From Nitrospirota bacterium (GTDB taxonomy: Bacteria; Nitrospirota; Nitrospiria; Nitrospirales; Nitrospiraceae): DNA of 6,971 bases. Positions 5,198-6,971 of this stretch are shown here, one piece after another (within the stretch, counting starts at the first letter, position 1; the number at the start of each line of letters is the position of its first letter). The stretch is from contig JACRLS010000262.1 of NCBI GenBank assembly GCA_016235225.1, positions 1 to 6,971 on the forward strand, given 5' to 3'. Made by a program: the position numbers and the translations under genes. The notes under the pieces were generated by a model that saw only the letters and a program-made list of their open reading frames with translations, did no database searches and was not told the origin of the DNA.

Positions 5198-6946
5198 ATG
5201 AAACACGAATCCCATCACCCACCCGCTGTGCCGTCTATCCATGGGTTTTCGCCGGGCTTCGCCGCGCTGGGGCTGGAAGCCTCTCTGCTCACGACCCTCG
5301 ACACGTTGGGCTACGAAGAGCCGACGCCGATTCAGCGGGAGTCGATTCCACCGCTCCTGGCCGGGCGCGATCTGCTGGGCCAGGCGGCTACGGGAACGGG
5401 CAAAACGGCTGCCTTTGCGTTGCCGCTGCTCCAGCGCATTGCGCAAGGGGTGAAGCATCGGCCCGCCGGGCTCATCCTCGTGCCGACGCGCGAATTGGCG
5501 ATCCAGGTCGGCGAGGCGGTCCAACGCTATGGCAAGGAACTGCGTCTCTCGGTGCTGGCCGTCTATGGCGGTCAGGCCATCGGCCCGCAGCTGCATGCGC
5601 TGAAACGCGGCGTTGATGTCGTCGTCGCCACGCCGGGCCGGGCGCTGGACCACCTTCGGCGCCATACGCTGCAGCTCAAACATCTGCAGATCGTGGTGCT
5701 GGATGAAGCGGATGAAATGCTCGACATGGGATTTGCCGAGGATCTGGAAGCCATTCTGGACCAGACGCCGAAGGAGCGGCAGACCGCGTTGTTCTCAGCC
5801 ACGATGCCGCCGCGCATCGCCTCCATCGCCCACCGGCATCTCAAGAACCCGATCGAGATCAAGATTGCCAAGGAGCCGATCAAAGCCGGAGCGGCTCCGC
5901 GGGTGCAACAAACGGCCTATGCGGTCCTCCGACCGCACAAAGTAGCCGCGCTGGTACGCGTGCTGGACATGGCGGCGCCGAAGTCGGCCCTGGTCTTCTG
6001 CCGCACGCGGCTGGAGGTGGACGAACTGACCGCCGGGCTCAATACCCGTGGGTATCGGGCCGAAGCGATCCATGGCGGCATGAGCCAGGGCCAGCGCGAT
6101 CGTGTCATGCAAGCGTTTCGATCCGGACAGACGGAACTCCTGGTGGCGACCGACGTGGCGGCGCGGGGGCTGGATATTCCCAGCGTGTCGCATGTGGTGA
6201 ATTTCGATCTGCCGTCCGCGCCGGAAGTCTATGTCCATCGCATTGGGCGGACCGGGCGAGCCGGGCGCGAGGGCGCGGCGATCACGATTGTGGAACCCCG
6301 CGAACAGCGGTTGCTGCGCAATATCGAGCAGTTGACCAAAGCCCACATCGTCGTGACTCCGGTGCCGACGGTGGCTGATCTTCGGGCGAAGCGACTGGAA
6401 CGAACCAAGGCGTCGATTCAAGCGGTGCTGGCGGAAGGTGACTTGGACCAGTTCATGGCTGTCGTGACCTCGCTCGCAGGGCAGGGTGACCCTGTGGCGG
6501 TGGCGGCGGCGGCGGTGAAGCTGGCTCATCGCGCCCAGGGTGGCGAGCGGGAAGAACCAGACATTCCGGCCATCCCGAGCAGACCGCAGGAGCCAACGCG
6601 GATGGGGCGACGTCCCCCGTGGGAGACAGGTGGCCCGGCGCGCGGCGCAAAGCTGGGAGAAGGGCAGAGGCGTGTGTTCGACAGGCCCGGTCGTCCGGGT
6701 CGGCCGGCGAACGTAGCGCGCGTATACATCGGGGCAGGCCGGGCCGCGGGGATCCGGCCCGGCGATCTTGTCGGCGCCATCGCCAACGAGGCCAGGGTGA
6801 ATGCCGGCGTTATCGGTGGCATTGACGTGCAGGATCGCTTCTCACTGGTGGAAGTGCCGGAGGACCTGGCGCGGGGGATCATCGAGGCGCTGGGACGAAC
6901 CAGGATCAAAGGTCAGAAAGTGCCTGTCAGATTGTTTCGCGACTAG
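5198..6946 (+). CDS. deaD: DEAD-box ATP-dependent RNA helicase, DeaD/CsdA type
   Basis: A 582-residue cytoplasmic helicase that would unwind RNA duplexes during ribosome assembly, mRNA decay or cold adaptation. All core motifs are intact: Q motif TPIQ (43-46), motif I ATGTGKT (64-70), Ia PTREL (96-100), Ib TPGR (145-148), II DEAD (169-172), III SAT (200-202), IV ALVFCRT (264-270), V ATDVAARGLDIP (317-328) and VI HRIGRTGR (347-354). A linker rich in Pro, Gly and Arg (about 447-505) leads to a C-terminal DbpA-type RNA-binding domain (about 506-582; ARVYIGAGRAAGIRPGDLVGAI and IDVQDRFSLVEVP). That tail separates it from RhlE and SrmB types. It is a little shorter than E. coli DeaD (629 residues). 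DbpA or CshA naming is an alternative. ATG 5198 has a weak AGG site; the helicase fold begins near residue 16, so the start fits. Confidence 0.93.
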   Translation: MKHESHHPPAVPSIHGFSPGFAALGLEASLLTTLDTLGYEEPTPIQRESIPPLLAGRDLLGQAATGTGKTAAFALPLLQRIAQGVKHRPAGLILVPTRELAIQVGEAVQRYGKELRLSVLAVYGGQAIGPQLHALKRGVDVVVATPGRALDHLRRHTLQLKHLQIVVLDEADEMLDMGFAEDLEAILDQTPKERQTALFSATMPPRIASIAHRHLKNPIEIKIAKEPIKAGAAPRVQQTAYAVLRPHKVAALVRVLDMAAPKSALVFCRTRLEVDELTAGLNTRGYRAEAIHGGMSQGQRDRVMQAFRSGQTELLVATDVAARGLDIPSVSHVVNFDLPSAPEVYVHRIGRTGRAGREGAAITIVEPREQRLLRNIEQLTKAHIVVTPVPTVADLRAKRLERTKASIQAVLAEGDLDQFMAVVTSLAGQGDPVAVAAAAVKLAHRAQGGEREEPDIPAIPSRPQEPTRMGRRPPWETGGPARGAKLGEGQRRVFDRPGRPGRPANVARVYIGAGRAAGIRPGDLVGAIANEARVNAGVIGGIDVQDRFSLVEVPEDLARGIIEALGRTRIKGQKVPVRLFRD

Positions 6947-6971
6947 CTCACATTATTCATGACCGGGTCTG

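Noticed and set aside
1..6971. CRISPR array, tRNA, rRNA, insertion sequence or prophage genes
   Set aside because: I saw no regularly spaced repeats, no tRNA-like cloverleaf or TTCGA arm with an acceptor stem, and no transposase, integrase or phage structural protein.

Overview
The window looks like ordinary chromosome from a GC-rich, diderm bacterium. Exported proteins have Sec signal peptides, a periplasmic c-type cytochrome is encoded, and iron uptake uses an FbpA/FutA-type binding protein beside a Fur regulator. The gene style and the short intergenic palindromes remind me of Nitrospira (Nitrospirota), but that is an impression. No rRNA or other phylogenetic marker is present to prove it.

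Layout. Positions 1-1758 run leftward: fur, then a ferric-iron substrate-binding protein, then the start of its ABC permease, cut by the window edge. A consensus-like promoter (TTGACC, 17 bp, TATAAT) sits between fur and the binding protein. It would start transcription within 1-2 bases of the ATG, which suggests a leaderless or nearly leaderless message. Fur has its own promoter and a GGAGG ribosome binding site. Its leader faces, divergently, a rightward gene for a 500-residue aldehyde dehydrogenase (1955-3457).

Downstream of the dehydrogenase is a nested palindromic repeat (about 3460-3527). It is followed by a gene for a small protein that resembles the YwgA/Panacea (DUF4065-like) group, and 6 bp later by a single-haem c-type cytochrome. 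A 65-residue protein of unknown function follows at 4637-4834. The last complete gene (5198-6946) is a DEAD-box RNA helicase with a DbpA-type RNA-binding tail, of the DeaD/CsdA kind.

The most unusual part is 4841-5064, between the small protein and the helicase. This 224 bp stretch folds back on itself through 23-base outer arms (22/23 complementary), 22-base middle arms (19/22) and a 7-base inner stem. It has no convincing gene. It may be a palindromic MITE-like repeat, or a structured RNA or leader; the sequence alone does not decide. The only clear functional unit is the Fur and iron-uptake cluster. The rightward genes seem to be independent or short operons with no common pathway that I can show.
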